Program-made: the position numbers and the translations under genes
From: Micromonospora sp. WMMD1082
GTDB taxonomy: Bacteria > Actinomycetota > Actinomycetes > Mycobacteriales > Micromonosporaceae
Assembly (NCBI RefSeq): GCF_029626175.1
Contig: NZ_JARUBM010000002.1
Coordinates: 6,775,001-6,839,000, forward strand
Direction: 5' to 3'
DNA length: 64,000 nucleotides
The notes under the pieces: generated by a model
The model's input: only the letters and a program-made list of their open reading frames with translations
What the model was told of the DNA's origin: nothing
The model's database searches: none
Part shown: piece after piece, positions 1 through 8,296 of the stretch
Position numbering within the stretch: position 1 is the stretch's first letter
Layout of the letters: every line of letters starts with the position of its first letter

Positions 1-155
1 ACCGTGTTGACGGCCAGGCCAAGGTCTGCGGCCAGACGACGAATGGTCGGCAGCCGGGTGCCCACGGCCAGCGTGTGGTCCTGGATCTGCCGGGCGAGCT
101 GAGCACGGAGCTGCTCGAACGGCGGGACGGGCGAGGCCGCGTCGATGACGATCAT
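1..155 (-). CDS. GntR-family regulator, N-terminal part (runs off window start)
   Basis: Only the first 51 residues are present and the gene continues beyond base 1. They read as the start of a GntR winged helix (PPFEQLRAQLARQI, then GTRLPTIRRLAADLG), the DNA-binding domain of a repressor or activator. The ATG lies 5 bases after the stop of the membrane-protein gene at 161-976, so the two are co-transcribed. Regulator plus membrane protein in one operon is the usual arrangement of short YtrA-type GntR proteins that control a transport or envelope function. The effector domain is not visible, so the subfamily is inferred. Confidence 0.85.
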   Translation of the reverse strand, partial: MIVIDAASPVPPFEQLRAQLARQIQDHTLAVGTRLPTIRRLAADLGLAVNT

Positions 156-160
156 TCGGT

Positions 161-976
161 TCACCGGGTGTTCGTGGCGTGCCGCGCCACCACGCCGCTC
201 CGCGCGGTCCGCGCATTGATCAGGGCGAGCGCGATGACGCTCAGGACGATGAAGGCGAGCCAGGCGGCGTTCCACCAACCAAGCGCGGTACTGAACACCG
301 ACACGACCGGCAGCGACCACACCACGGTTGGCACGGCGACGTCTCGGGCGTCCTCGACCCGCATGATGACGTCGGCGGTCAGCGAGACCTCGTCGTCGGC
401 CACGACCGGGTGCGTCAAGACATGGCGTAGCTGGACGACCATGCCGACCGCGAGCCCGCACAGCCCGATGAGCAGAATGACCGCCGCGTACCTCGCGCTG
501 GAATCCGGCCGGGTCAGGGTGCCGATCGCCAGCACCGTCGCGCCCGCGAACGTGACGGCCGCGAACACGGCACGCGGCCAGCCGAGCACGGTACGCCAGC
601 CGAGCCGGACCGGGTAGGCCGCCCGTCGCGGCAACGTCGCACCGGCACGCCGGTCGACCCGCCGTACCCACCAGTCCAGCAGCGCTTGGGCCAGCACCAA
701 CCCGACCACCAGCGCCGTCAACACCAGCAGCAACCAGCGCCGGTACCCGGACCCGTCGACCATGCCGCCGACGTAGGTGAGGGCAACCGCCATGATGAAC
801 GCGGCCAGCAGGACAGAAGCGGCCAACCGGGCACGTCGCCGGGCCGCCAGACGCGTCGCCAGCAGGGGTGTCGGCCGCACGTCGGCCAGGCCGTGCCCGG
901 CCAACCACGCACCGGCCAGGTCGAGGTCCGCCGGACGCACCGGCGGGTCGACATTCGGCAACGTTCCACTCGGCAT
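161..976 (-). CDS. Multi-pass membrane protein, unknown function
   Basis: A protein of 271 residues with an Arg-rich cytoplasmic N-terminus followed by about six hydrophobic segments in three pairs. I recognise no catalytic motif. The ATG at 976 is preferred over the ATG at 988 because a GGGAGG ribosome-binding site lies just upstream of it. The gene precedes the GntR regulator by 5 bases in the same operon and is divergent from the ABC exporter at 1,148. It is probably the regulator's target, but function is unknown. Confidence 0.75.
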   Translation of the reverse strand: MPSGTLPNVDPPVRPADLDLAGAWLAGHGLADVRPTPLLATRLAARRRARLAASVLLAAFIMAVALTYVGGMVDGSGYRRWLLLVLTALVVGLVLAQALLDWWVRRVDRRAGATLPRRAAYPVRLGWRTVLGWPRAVFAAVTFAGATVLAIGTLTRPDSSARYAAVILLIGLCGLAVGMVVQLRHVLTHPVVADDEVSLTADVIMRVEDARDVAVPTVVWSLPVVSVFSTALGWWNAAWLAFIVLSVIALALINARTARSGVVARHATNTR

Positions 977-1147
977 GACGCCTCCCATGTCGCAAAGCTT
1001 GTATCAGCATGGTGCGTCAAGACTTGCGACAAGTCAATCCGTCGTCGGCCAGCTGAGGCGCCAGTAGTACCTGGGTACCACCGGCGGCCGGGAAGTGTCG
1101 ACTGCGGTACCACGATCCCCGCGCTGCCCGAAACTAGCGTGGTGAGC

Positions 1148-2044
1148 ATGATTCAGGTACGCGAAGTTACCAAACGGTACGGTGCGAAGACGGTCGTCGA
1201 CCGCCTGTCGTTCACCGCGAAACCCGGACAGGTCACCGGCTTCCTCGGCCCCAACGGCGCCGGCAAGTCGACCACCATGCGGATGATCGTCGGCCTCGAC
1301 GCGCCGAACTCGGGCGACGTGCTGGTCAACGGCAAGCCATACGCATCGTCGAAGGCACCACTGCGCGAGATCGGCGTTCTGCTCGAGGCCAAGGCCGTGC
1401 ACCCCGGCCGTACGGCGGCCAGCCACCTTCTCGCCATGGCCCGCACGAACGGCATCCCGCGCTCCCGCGTCGACGAGGTGCTCGACCTGGCCGGTCTCTC
1501 GGCCGTCGCCCACAAGCGGGTCGGGGCCTTCTCCCTCGGCATGGGTCAGCGGCTCGGCATCGCCGCCTCGCTGCTCGGCGACCCGGCCGTGGTGATGCTC
1601 GACGAGCCGGTCAACGGACTCGACCCCGAGGGAGTCCTCTGGGTGCGCAACCTGCTCACCGGCCTGGCCGCCGAAGGCCGCACCGTGATGCTGTCATCGC
1701 ATCTGATGAGCGAGGTCTCGCTGATCGCAGACCACCTGGTCATCGTCGGCCGGGGCAGACTGCTGGCCGACACCACCGTGGCCGACCTCGTGGCCGCCGA
1801 GGGCGTCCGGGTCGTCACCTCCGCCCCCGACGCGCTGCGCGCCCTGATCGCCGGCCCGGGCATCACGGTCACGTCGGCCGGTGCCGAGGAGCTGCTCGTC
1901 GCCGGCGTCTCCGCCCGCGCGATCGGGCTGGCCGCGGCTGCCCGCGGCATCCCGCTGTTCGAGCTCACCCCGCAGAACGCCTCGCTCGAAGCGGCGTTCA
2001 TGGACCTGACCCGCGACGCTGTCGAATACGAGGCCTCCCGATGA
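1148..2044 (+). CDS. ABC transporter ATP-binding protein
   Basis: The nucleotide-binding subunit (298 residues) of an ABC-2/CcmA-type exporter. Visible in order: Walker A GPNGAGKST near residue 38, a signature loop FSLGMGQRLGI (LGMGQ in place of LSGGQ), Walker B VVMLDEPVNGLDPEG, and the switch His in LSSHLMSE. The C-terminal third is the variable domain typical of drug or bacitracin exporters. Its stop overlaps the permease start (ATGA). A histidine kinase and response regulator follow in the same direction, so the exporter is probably controlled by or coupled to that pair. The substrate is unknown. Confidence 0.92.
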   Translation: MIQVREVTKRYGAKTVVDRLSFTAKPGQVTGFLGPNGAGKSTTMRMIVGLDAPNSGDVLVNGKPYASSKAPLREIGVLLEAKAVHPGRTAASHLLAMARTNGIPRSRVDEVLDLAGLSAVAHKRVGAFSLGMGQRLGIAASLLGDPAVVMLDEPVNGLDPEGVLWVRNLLTGLAAEGRTVMLSSHLMSEVSLIADHLVIVGRGRLLADTTVADLVAAEGVRVVTSAPDALRALIAGPGITVTSAGAEELLVAGVSARAIGLAAAARGIPLFELTPQNASLEAAFMDLTRDAVEYEASR

Positions 2045-2790
2045 AGATCACCGCTGGTGGCGTCGTCGCCGCCGAATGGACCAAGTTCTCCTCCCTGCGC
2101 TCCACCTGGATTACGACCGGCATCTCCGTCTTTCTCCTGATCGCCTTCGGCATGATCGCCTCGGCTTCCTTCTCGGGCGACGGCCTGACCTCGGTCGACC
2201 TGGCTCTGTCCGGCAGCATCCTGGCCGCCCTGTCCGTCGGCGTGCTCGGTGCGCTGCTGGGCGCCGGCGAGTACACCACCGGCATGATCCGGGCGACCCT
2301 CGCCGCGGTGCCGCGCCGGTTGCCGGTGCTGTGGTCGAAGAGCCTCGTGGCGGGGTCGGCCGCCTTCGTCGCGATGACCGCCGGCGCTTTCGCTGCTTTC
2401 GCGGCCGGGTCGGCCGTGCTCAACGACAAGATCGGCGGCCTGGGCCTCGGCGACGACGGCGTGCTGCGGGCCCTGCTCGGCGCCGGCCTCTATCTCGGCC
2501 TGGTCGCGGTGCTCGGCGTCGCGCTCGGCATGCTCGTCCGCTCCAGCGCCGGCGCCATCGCGGTCCTGGCCGCCCTGCTGCTGATCGTGCCCGGTCTGGC
2601 CGCGTTGCTGCCGGGCTCGATCTCCGAGGCCATCACCCCGTACCTGCCCAGCAACGCCGGCAGCGCCGTGATGGCGCTGACCCAGGCGGACGGCACGCTG
2701 GCGCCCTGGGCGGGCCTTGCGGTCTTCGCCGGGTATGCGGTCGTGACGCTCGCCGCGGCGGCATACCGGCTCAAGAAGACCGATGCGTAA
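2041..2790 (+). CDS. ABC-2 type permease
   Basis: The 249-residue membrane subunit partnering the preceding ATPase. It has six hydrophobic segments and a start typical of actinobacterial ABC-2 permeases (AAEWTKFSSLRSTWITT). It overlaps the ATPase gene by 4 bases and ends 15 bases before the histidine kinase, so all four genes (1,148-4,613) look like one operon. Exporters of this kind usually handle antibiotics, lipids or peptides; nothing here fixes the substrate. Confidence 0.9.
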   Translation: MKITAGGVVAAEWTKFSSLRSTWITTGISVFLLIAFGMIASASFSGDGLTSVDLALSGSILAALSVGVLGALLGAGEYTTGMIRATLAAVPRRLPVLWSKSLVAGSAAFVAMTAGAFAAFAAGSAVLNDKIGGLGLGDDGVLRALLGAGLYLGLVAVLGVALGMLVRSSAGAIAVLAALLLIVPGLAALLPGSISEAITPYLPSNAGSAVMALTQADGTLAPWAGLAVFAGYAVVTLAAAAYRLKKTDA

Positions 2791-2805
2791 GGGGCGTACC
2801 ACCTG

Positions 2806-3960
2806 ATGAGCACGCAGGGATGGCTGGTGGACCGGCAGTCGCGGTTGCGGGCCGTCGATCGGCGCCGCCCGTGGGTCATGGACACCCTGGTGGCCGTTCC
2901 GATCGTGCTCTTCAGCATCCCTAACCTCATCGAGAATCCCCTGTCGGCGGCGATCGCCACCCTGGTTCTGCTACCACCGCTGTACTGGCGGCGGCGGTAC
3001 CCGTTCCCGGCGTTCCTGGTCACCGCGACCATCGAGTTGATCGAGGGATTGCTGGACGTCGGCGTCGGCGCCGGGGTGATCCTGCTCGTGATGCTGTTCG
3101 GGGTGGCCTCCCGCGGTTCGTGGCGGGCACTGGCCTGGGCCTCCGGGATCACCATCGCACTGCTGGTCGCCCAGATCTACGTGCTCACCCCGGTGACGGA
3201 GAACCGCACCATCACGCTGTTCCTGGTGATCGGCACGTCGGGGGCCGCGGTCGCGTCCGGCGTCGCGGTGCGCACCCGCCGGGCGTACCTCATCGCCCTT
3301 GAGGACCGCGCCGCCCGTCTCGAAGTCGAGCGGGATCAGCGGGCCCGCCTCGCCGTTGCCGAGGAGCGAGCCCGGGTGGCCCGCGAGATGCACGACATCG
3401 TCGGCCATCACGTTTCGGTGATCGTGGGCCTGGCCGACGGCGGCGCCGCGCTTGCCACCTCACGGGGGGAGCGGGCCGCCGAACCGCTCGGGTTGATCGG
3501 GGACACCGGCCGGCAGGCGCTGTCCGAGCTGCGCCGGGTGCTGGGCGTGCTACGCGAGGGAGACGCCGATCCGCAGCTGAGCCCGCAGCCCGGCATCGAC
3601 GATCTCGACCGGCTGCTGCCGAGCGTGCGGGCGGCCGGGCTGCCCGTCACCTACTCCACCTCGGGCGAGTTGCACACCCTCGGGCGGGGCGTGCAACTCG
3701 CGGTCTACCGCATCGTTCAGGAAGCGCTCACCAACACCCTCAAACACGCGGGACGCGGGGCGACCGCGGACGTCACCCTAGCTGCCTGCGACGGAGAGGT
3801 ACGGGTACAGGTACGCGACGACGGCCGTGGCAAACCCGCCGCCCCGAGCCACGGCCTGCTCGGCATGCGGGAACGCGCCGCCATGTACGGCGGGGTAGTG
3901 ACCGCCGGCCCGACCGAGCAGGGCTGGCTCGTCGACGTCGTCCTCAAGGAGCCCTCATGA
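2806..3960 (+). CDS. Sensor histidine kinase, NarL/DesK type
   Basis: A membrane-bound histidine kinase of 384 residues. The first 150 residues hold several transmembrane helices with almost no extracellular loop, as in envelope-sensing kinases. A coiled-coil linker leads to the HisKA_3 box REMHDIVGHH, with His196 as the phosphoacceptor. The ATPase domain follows: N box QEALTNTLKHAG, G1 box VRDDGRG, then HGLLGMRERAAMYGG. The gene overlaps its response regulator by 4 bases. A short intramembrane sensor next to an ABC exporter suggests detection of membrane stress or of the exporter's substrate. Confidence 0.93.
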   Translation: MSTQGWLVDRQSRLRAVDRRRPWVMDTLVAVPIVLFSIPNLIENPLSAAIATLVLLPPLYWRRRYPFPAFLVTATIELIEGLLDVGVGAGVILLVMLFGVASRGSWRALAWASGITIALLVAQIYVLTPVTENRTITLFLVIGTSGAAVASGVAVRTRRAYLIALEDRAARLEVERDQRARLAVAEERARVAREMHDIVGHHVSVIVGLADGGAALATSRGERAAEPLGLIGDTGRQALSELRRVLGVLREGDADPQLSPQPGIDDLDRLLPSVRAAGLPVTYSTSGELHTLGRGVQLAVYRIVQEALTNTLKHAGRGATADVTLAACDGEVRVQVRDDGRGKPAAPSHGLLGMRERAAMYGGVVTAGPTEQGWLVDVVLKEPS

Positions 3961-4613
3961 CCACCGTGCTGATCGCCGACGACCAGCAGCTGCAACGCAT
4001 GGGTTTCAGGATGCTGCTCGACGGCACCCCCGGGATGACCGTGGTCGGCGAGGCTTCGGGCGGCGCCGAGGCCGTGCGGATGGTGGAACAGACCCGCCCG
4101 GACGTGGTGTTGATGGACGTGCGCATGCCCGGCATGGACGGCATAGAGGCCACCCGCCGGATCACCGCGGCTGGCTCGCGCACTCACGTACTGATGCTGA
4201 CCACCTTCGACCTGGACGAATACGTCTACGCCGGACTGCGAGCCGGAGCGAGCGGCTTCCTACTCAAAGACGCCCGTCCCGAGGAGCTGGTCGCCGGCAT
4301 CCGCGCCGTGGCGAGCGGAGACTCGGTGGTGGCTCCCAGCCTGACCCGCAAGCTGATGAACGCCTACCTTGAGCATCCGGCGCCGACCACTCAGGCAGAC
4401 CCCCGCCTGAGCACCCTGAGCGAGCGGGAGCGGGAGGTCCTCGAAGCGATCGGCCAGGGCGCCACCAACGCCGAGATCGCCGAACGCTTCACCCTCACCG
4501 AGTCCACCGTGAAGAAGCATGTCGGACGCGTCCTAGCCAAGATCGGAGCGCGGGACCGGATCCACGCGGTCATCTTCGCGTACGACAACGGCCTGGTCCG
4601 ACCGCGCGCCTGA
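3957..4613 (+). CDS. Response regulator, NarL/LuxR type
   Basis: A protein of 218 residues with a receiver domain (acidic pocket ADD near residues 8-10, phosphoacceptor Asp54 in LMDVRMPGMDG, and Lys in LLKDARPEE) and a C-terminal LuxR helix-turn-helix (LSEREREVLEAIGQGATNAE, then TESTVKKHVGRVL). It should be phosphorylated by the kinase at 2,806-3,960, whose gene it overlaps. The exporter promoter upstream of 1,148 is the natural target. It ends 37 bases before the convergent cupin gene. Confidence 0.94.
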   Translation: MTTVLIADDQQLQRMGFRMLLDGTPGMTVVGEASGGAEAVRMVEQTRPDVVLMDVRMPGMDGIEATRRITAAGSRTHVLMLTTFDLDEYVYAGLRAGASGFLLKDARPEELVAGIRAVASGDSVVAPSLTRKLMNAYLEHPAPTTQADPRLSTLSEREREVLEAIGQGATNAEIAERFTLTESTVKKHVGRVLAKIGARDRIHAVIFAYDNGLVRPRA

Positions 4614-4649
4614 GCACCTTGCTGTCGGTCGCCTCGGGCCGCACCGAAG

Positions 4650-5024
4650 CTACAGGGCGTGCCCGGTGGTCGCGTCGACGTGATCGGGCACGTCCTCGTG
4701 CCGGTCGCCCACGGTCATTGTCCCCGCCGGCTCCACCATGAGGATCGACGCGCCGCCCGGTGACGACGGTTTGTGCTCGGTCCCGCGCGGCACCGTGAAG
4801 ACGTCTCCTCGCCGCAGCACCACCGTGCGGTCGCGCAGGGAGATCGTCAACTCTCCGTCGAGCACCAGGAAGAACTCGTCGGTGTGGTCATGGGTGTGCC
4901 AGACGTGCTCGCCGCGCACCTTGGCGACGCGAATGTCGTGGTCGTTGACCCGGGTCACGATGCGCGGGCTCCACAGCTCCGCGAAGGACGCCAGGGCCGC
5001 AGTCAGGGAGATCGGTTCGGTCAC
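4650..5024 (-). CDS. Small cupin-domain protein
   Basis: A single-domain cupin of 124 residues. The two cupin motifs are visible: HTHDHTDEFFLVLDGE supplies the metal-binding His/His/Glu set, and GDVFTVPRGTEHKP supplies the last His. Such small cupins are mononuclear metal enzymes or ligand-binding proteins with varied roles. It is divergent from the GlxA-type regulator at 5,077 with a 52-base gap, so it may be that regulator's target. The reaction is unknown. Confidence 0.85.
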   Translation of the reverse strand: MTEPISLTAALASFAELWSPRIVTRVNDHDIRVAKVRGEHVWHTHDHTDEFFLVLDGELTISLRDRTVVLRRGDVFTVPRGTEHKPSSPGGASILMVEPAGTMTVGDRHEDVPDHVDATTGHAL

Positions 5025-5076
5025 GCCCCCATCGTGGGGCCCTTCCCGGGTACGGCGTGAGTGCTAGGAATAGCAG

Positions 5077-6063
5077 ATGACGCAAGAATCCTCGCACCGT
5101 GTCGTGGCCCTGGTCGACGCCGGCTCGAACCCCTTCGAACTCGGCTGCGCCACCGAGGTGTTCGGACTGCACCGGCCCGAACTCGGCCGCGACCTGTACG
5201 CCTTCCGGCTCTGCTCGGCCACCCGCACCACCCGGATGCGCGACGGCTTCTTCGATCTGACCGGGATCGCCCCGCTCGACGCGGTCGACGAGGCGGACAC
5301 GGTGATCGTTCCGAACCGCCCCGACGTCGAGGTCCCACGGCGCCCGGCCGTCCTGGACGCGATCCGCCGCGCCCACGCCCGCGGCGCCCGGCTGATCGGC
5401 TTCTGCAGCGGGGCGTTCACGCTGGCCGAGGCGGGAGTGCTCGACGGGAGACGGGCCACCGCCCACTGGCAGTGGGCGGCTCAGTTCCGGTCGCGCTTCC
5501 CTCGCGTACACCTGGAGACCGACGTTCTCTTCGTCGACGACGGTGACATCCTCACCGCGGCCGGCAGTGCCGCGGCCCTCGATCTGGGCCTGCACGTGGT
5601 GCGGCGCGACCACGGCGCGGAGATCGCCAACGCGGTCAGCCGCCGGCTCGTCTTCGCCCACCGTGACGGCGGTCAGCGGCAGTTCGTCGAGCGCCCGATC
5701 CCGGACATCCCGGACGACTCGCTGGCCCCGCTGCTGGCCTGGGCCCAGGAGCACCTCGACCGCCCGCTGACGGTCGCGGACCTGGCCGGTCATGCGGCGG
5801 TGAGCCCGGCGACGCTGCATCGGCGGTTCCGGGCCGAGTTGGGCACGACGCCGCTGGCCTGGCTGACCGGGGAGCGGGTCACCCTCGCCTGCCGCCTGCT
5901 CGAACGCGGCGAGTCCCGGCTGGACGTGGTCGCCCGCCGCAGTGGCCTCGGCACGGCGACGAACCTGCGCACCCTCCTGCGCCGCGAGACCGGCCTCACC
6001 CCGACCGAGTACCGCCGCCGCTTCGGCCGCGACTGCGGCGCTCCACCGGACCAGGCACAGTGA
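5077..6063 (+). CDS. GlxA-type AraC-family transcriptional regulator
   Basis: A protein of 328 residues with two parts: an N-terminal DJ-1/PfpI-like amidotransferase-fold domain (residues 1-185, with the nucleophile-elbow Cys in GFCSGAFTLAEAG) and a C-terminal AraC DNA-binding domain with two helix-turn-helices (LTVADLAGHAAVSPATLHRR, then LDVVARRSGLGTATNLRTLL). In this family the first domain senses a metabolite rather than hydrolysing one. It probably activates the divergent cupin gene or itself. Confidence 0.9.
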   Translation: MTQESSHRVVALVDAGSNPFELGCATEVFGLHRPELGRDLYAFRLCSATRTTRMRDGFFDLTGIAPLDAVDEADTVIVPNRPDVEVPRRPAVLDAIRRAHARGARLIGFCSGAFTLAEAGVLDGRRATAHWQWAAQFRSRFPRVHLETDVLFVDDGDILTAAGSAAALDLGLHVVRRDHGAEIANAVSRRLVFAHRDGGQRQFVERPIPDIPDDSLAPLLAWAQEHLDRPLTVADLAGHAAVSPATLHRRFRAELGTTPLAWLTGERVTLACRLLERGESRLDVVARRSGLGTATNLRTLLRRETGLTPTEYRRRFGRDCGAPPDQAQ

Positions 6064-6127
6064 TCCGGCAGGCCGTTCGGCCCTGTCCATCCCGGGCCGC
6101 GGGAACGCACGCTGGTAGGGAGGAAAG

Positions 6128-6958
6128 GTGGGTGCCGTGACGACCGATGGTTGGTCGACCGGTCCGGTGGCGGTCGTGGGCGCGGACGGCCAGGTCGGTT
6201 CCGCGCTACGGGACCGGTTGGCCGAACTGCCCACCGAGGTGCGTCCGCTGCGCCGCGGTGACGACCTGCGGGCCGCGTTCCGCGGCGCCGACGTGGTGGT
6301 GCATCTGGCCGGGGCGTTGGCACCCGGGCGGGGAAACAGCTATCGGGCCGCCAACCGCGACACTGTCGCGGCGACCTGCGCGGCGTTGCAGGACTGCGCC
6401 GTGCGGCGGGTGGTCTTTCTGTCCTACCTGAACGTCTCCGCCGCATCGGCCAACCCGTACCTGCGCTTCAAGGCCGAGGCCGAGCAACTCCTGCAGGACT
6501 GTGACACGCCAGCGGTGATCTTCCGATGCGCCCACATCTACGGGCCGCCCGACCAGCCCGGCCCGACTGCCTCGGCGTTGCTCGGCCGGCACGGACGGGT
6601 GGTCGTGCCCGGACCGGGAAGCCAACGCTACGCCTGGATCGCGCGGGACGACGTGGTGGAGGCGCTGGTCCACGCGGCGCTCGACCCGAGCACGCCGACC
6701 GGAACGTTCGACCTGGCCGGACCGCAGGCATACACCGTGGACGAGTTCGTCGGCCACATCAATCCCGGCCCGGTCCGCGTTCGGCACCTGCCCGGCTGGG
6801 CCGCACGCCTCGCCAGCCGGCTCGTACCAGGAATCCCCAAGCCTCTCATCGACGTCCTGCTGCGCGACTGCCTCCCCGTCAACGATCCGCGAGAGACCGC
6901 GGACAGGTTCGGGTTCACCCTGCGCACCCTGACCGAGACCTGGCGCAGGAGCCCTTGA
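6128..6958 (+). CDS. NAD(P)-dependent epimerase/SDR protein
   Basis: An atypical/extended short-chain dehydrogenase of 276 residues. The N-terminus carries a nucleotide-binding loop GADGQVGS. The catalytic pair is seen as NPYLRFKAEAE (YxxxK), after a Ser/Asn-containing strand SYLNVSAAS. A GTG start is chosen because AGGGAGGAAAG lies directly upstream. It is convergent with the CoA-transferase at 7,028-8,296 and not linked to it. Proteins of this size are often NmrA- or UDP-glucose-epimerase-like; the substrate is unknown. Confidence 0.85.
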   Translation: MGAVTTDGWSTGPVAVVGADGQVGSALRDRLAELPTEVRPLRRGDDLRAAFRGADVVVHLAGALAPGRGNSYRAANRDTVAATCAALQDCAVRRVVFLSYLNVSAASANPYLRFKAEAEQLLQDCDTPAVIFRCAHIYGPPDQPGPTASALLGRHGRVVVPGPGSQRYAWIARDDVVEALVHAALDPSTPTGTFDLAGPQAYTVDEFVGHINPGPVRVRHLPGWAARLASRLVPGIPKPLIDVLLRDCLPVNDPRETADRFGFTLRTLTETWRRSP

Positions 6959-7027
6959 TGATCTTCCTGCTCGGCCTTGGTGCTCGCCCGGCTGTTTCCA
7001 GAGGCTCCGGGCGGCGCGGATCCGACT

Positions 7028-8296
7028 TCAGGCGACGGCCGGGGTGGTGCCGGGTGGGCGCGGGTCCGTCGCCACCGCTCGGTTCGACAGCAGACGGTCG
7101 ACCTCCTCCGGCGGCCGGCCGAGGATGTCCCGCAGGATCGCCACGGTGTGCTCCCCCAGCCCGGGCGGGTACGTCGCCGGACGGGCCGACTCGCCGACAT
7201 ACCGCACCGGGTTTCCGAGCACCCGCGCTTGCCGGCCGTCCGGGTGGGCGAGGTCGACGATCATGTCCCGGCCCGCCTCGTCGGCGTCCCGCAGCGCCTC
7301 GGGCACCGTCTTGATGAGCGAGACCGGAACGGCCCGCGTGGCGAGTTCGCGGACCCATTCCCGGGCAGTGCGCCGGGCGAACTCCTTCTCCAGGATGGGC
7401 CAGAGCTGGTCTCGGTGGGTCAGCCGTGCCCGTCCGTCGACGAATCGCTCGTCGGCGATCAGATCGGGCCGGCCGAGGGCGTCGCACAGCCCCTGCCACA
7501 TCCGCTCGGTGTTCGCCGTCACCACGAACTCCCGCCCGTCCCGCCCGGCGAACGACCGGTAGGTCGGGATGGAGTCGTGCCCCCGGCCCTGCGGTCCGGG
7601 CGTCACCCCGGCGACCAGCGAGTACGCCCCCTGATACGACAGCATCGCGAGCTGGCCGTCCAGCATGGACACATCCGCGGTCCGTCCGCCACTGCGCGGC
7701 CGGTCCAGCAGCGCGGCCATCACGGCGATCGTGGCGTACATGCCGGCGATCAGGTCACCGGCCGGGATACCGAGCCGGACCGCCGGACCACCCGGCTCGC
7801 CGGTCAGGCTCATCACCCCGGACATCGCCTGCACCACCATGTCGTACGCGGGCTGGTCACGCAGCGGACCGACCTGGCCGAACCCGCTGATCGACGCCCA
7901 GACCAGATCGGGCTGATCTGCCCGGATCCGGTCCGGGTCGAGGCCGAGCCGGCGGCAGACCCCGGGACGGAAGTTCTCGATCACCACATCGCTGCGGGCG
8001 ATCAGGTCGAGCACCACCTGGCGGCCGTCATCGGTCTTGAGGTCGACGGCGATGCTGCGCTTGCCCCGGTTGTTCGCGAGAAAGTAGACGCTGTCGTCGC
8101 CGACGAAGTGCGGCGGGATGGACCGGCTCAGGTCGCCACCGAGAGACTCGACCTTGATCACCTCGGCGCCGAGGTCGGACAGGATCTGGGTGGCGAACGG
8201 ACCGGACAGGAAGGTGGTCAGATCCAGCACCCGCACCCCGGACAGTGGGCCGCCCGGCACCGTCGGAGTCGACGGACCGGACCGGGCGGAGGTCAC
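7028..8296 (-). CDS. Class III CoA-transferase (CaiB/BaiF family)
   Basis: A protein of 422 residues spanning the full family length. It transfers CoA between carboxylic acids; the catalytic Asp is in QPAYDMVVQAMSG. The N-terminal Rossmann half begins LSGVRVLDLTTFLSGPFATQ and the DLGAEVIKVE strand is typical. The GTG start overlaps the thiolase stop by 4 bases; it is the last gene of the leftward cluster A operon. No CoA ligase is present in the cluster, so this enzyme is the likely activation step, making a CoA thioester that the thiolase could cleave. The acyl group is not predictable. Confidence 0.93.
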   Translation of the reverse strand: MTSARSGPSTPTVPGGPLSGVRVLDLTTFLSGPFATQILSDLGAEVIKVESLGGDLSRSIPPHFVGDDSVYFLANNRGKRSIAVDLKTDDGRQVVLDLIARSDVVIENFRPGVCRRLGLDPDRIRADQPDLVWASISGFGQVGPLRDQPAYDMVVQAMSGVMSLTGEPGGPAVRLGIPAGDLIAGMYATIAVMAALLDRPRSGGRTADVSMLDGQLAMLSYQGAYSLVAGVTPGPQGRGHDSIPTYRSFAGRDGREFVVTANTERMWQGLCDALGRPDLIADERFVDGRARLTHRDQLWPILEKEFARRTAREWVRELATRAVPVSLIKTVPEALRDADEAGRDMIVDLAHPDGRQARVLGNPVRYVGESARPATYPPGLGEHTVAILRDILGRPPEEVDRLLSNRAVATDPRPPGTTPAVA

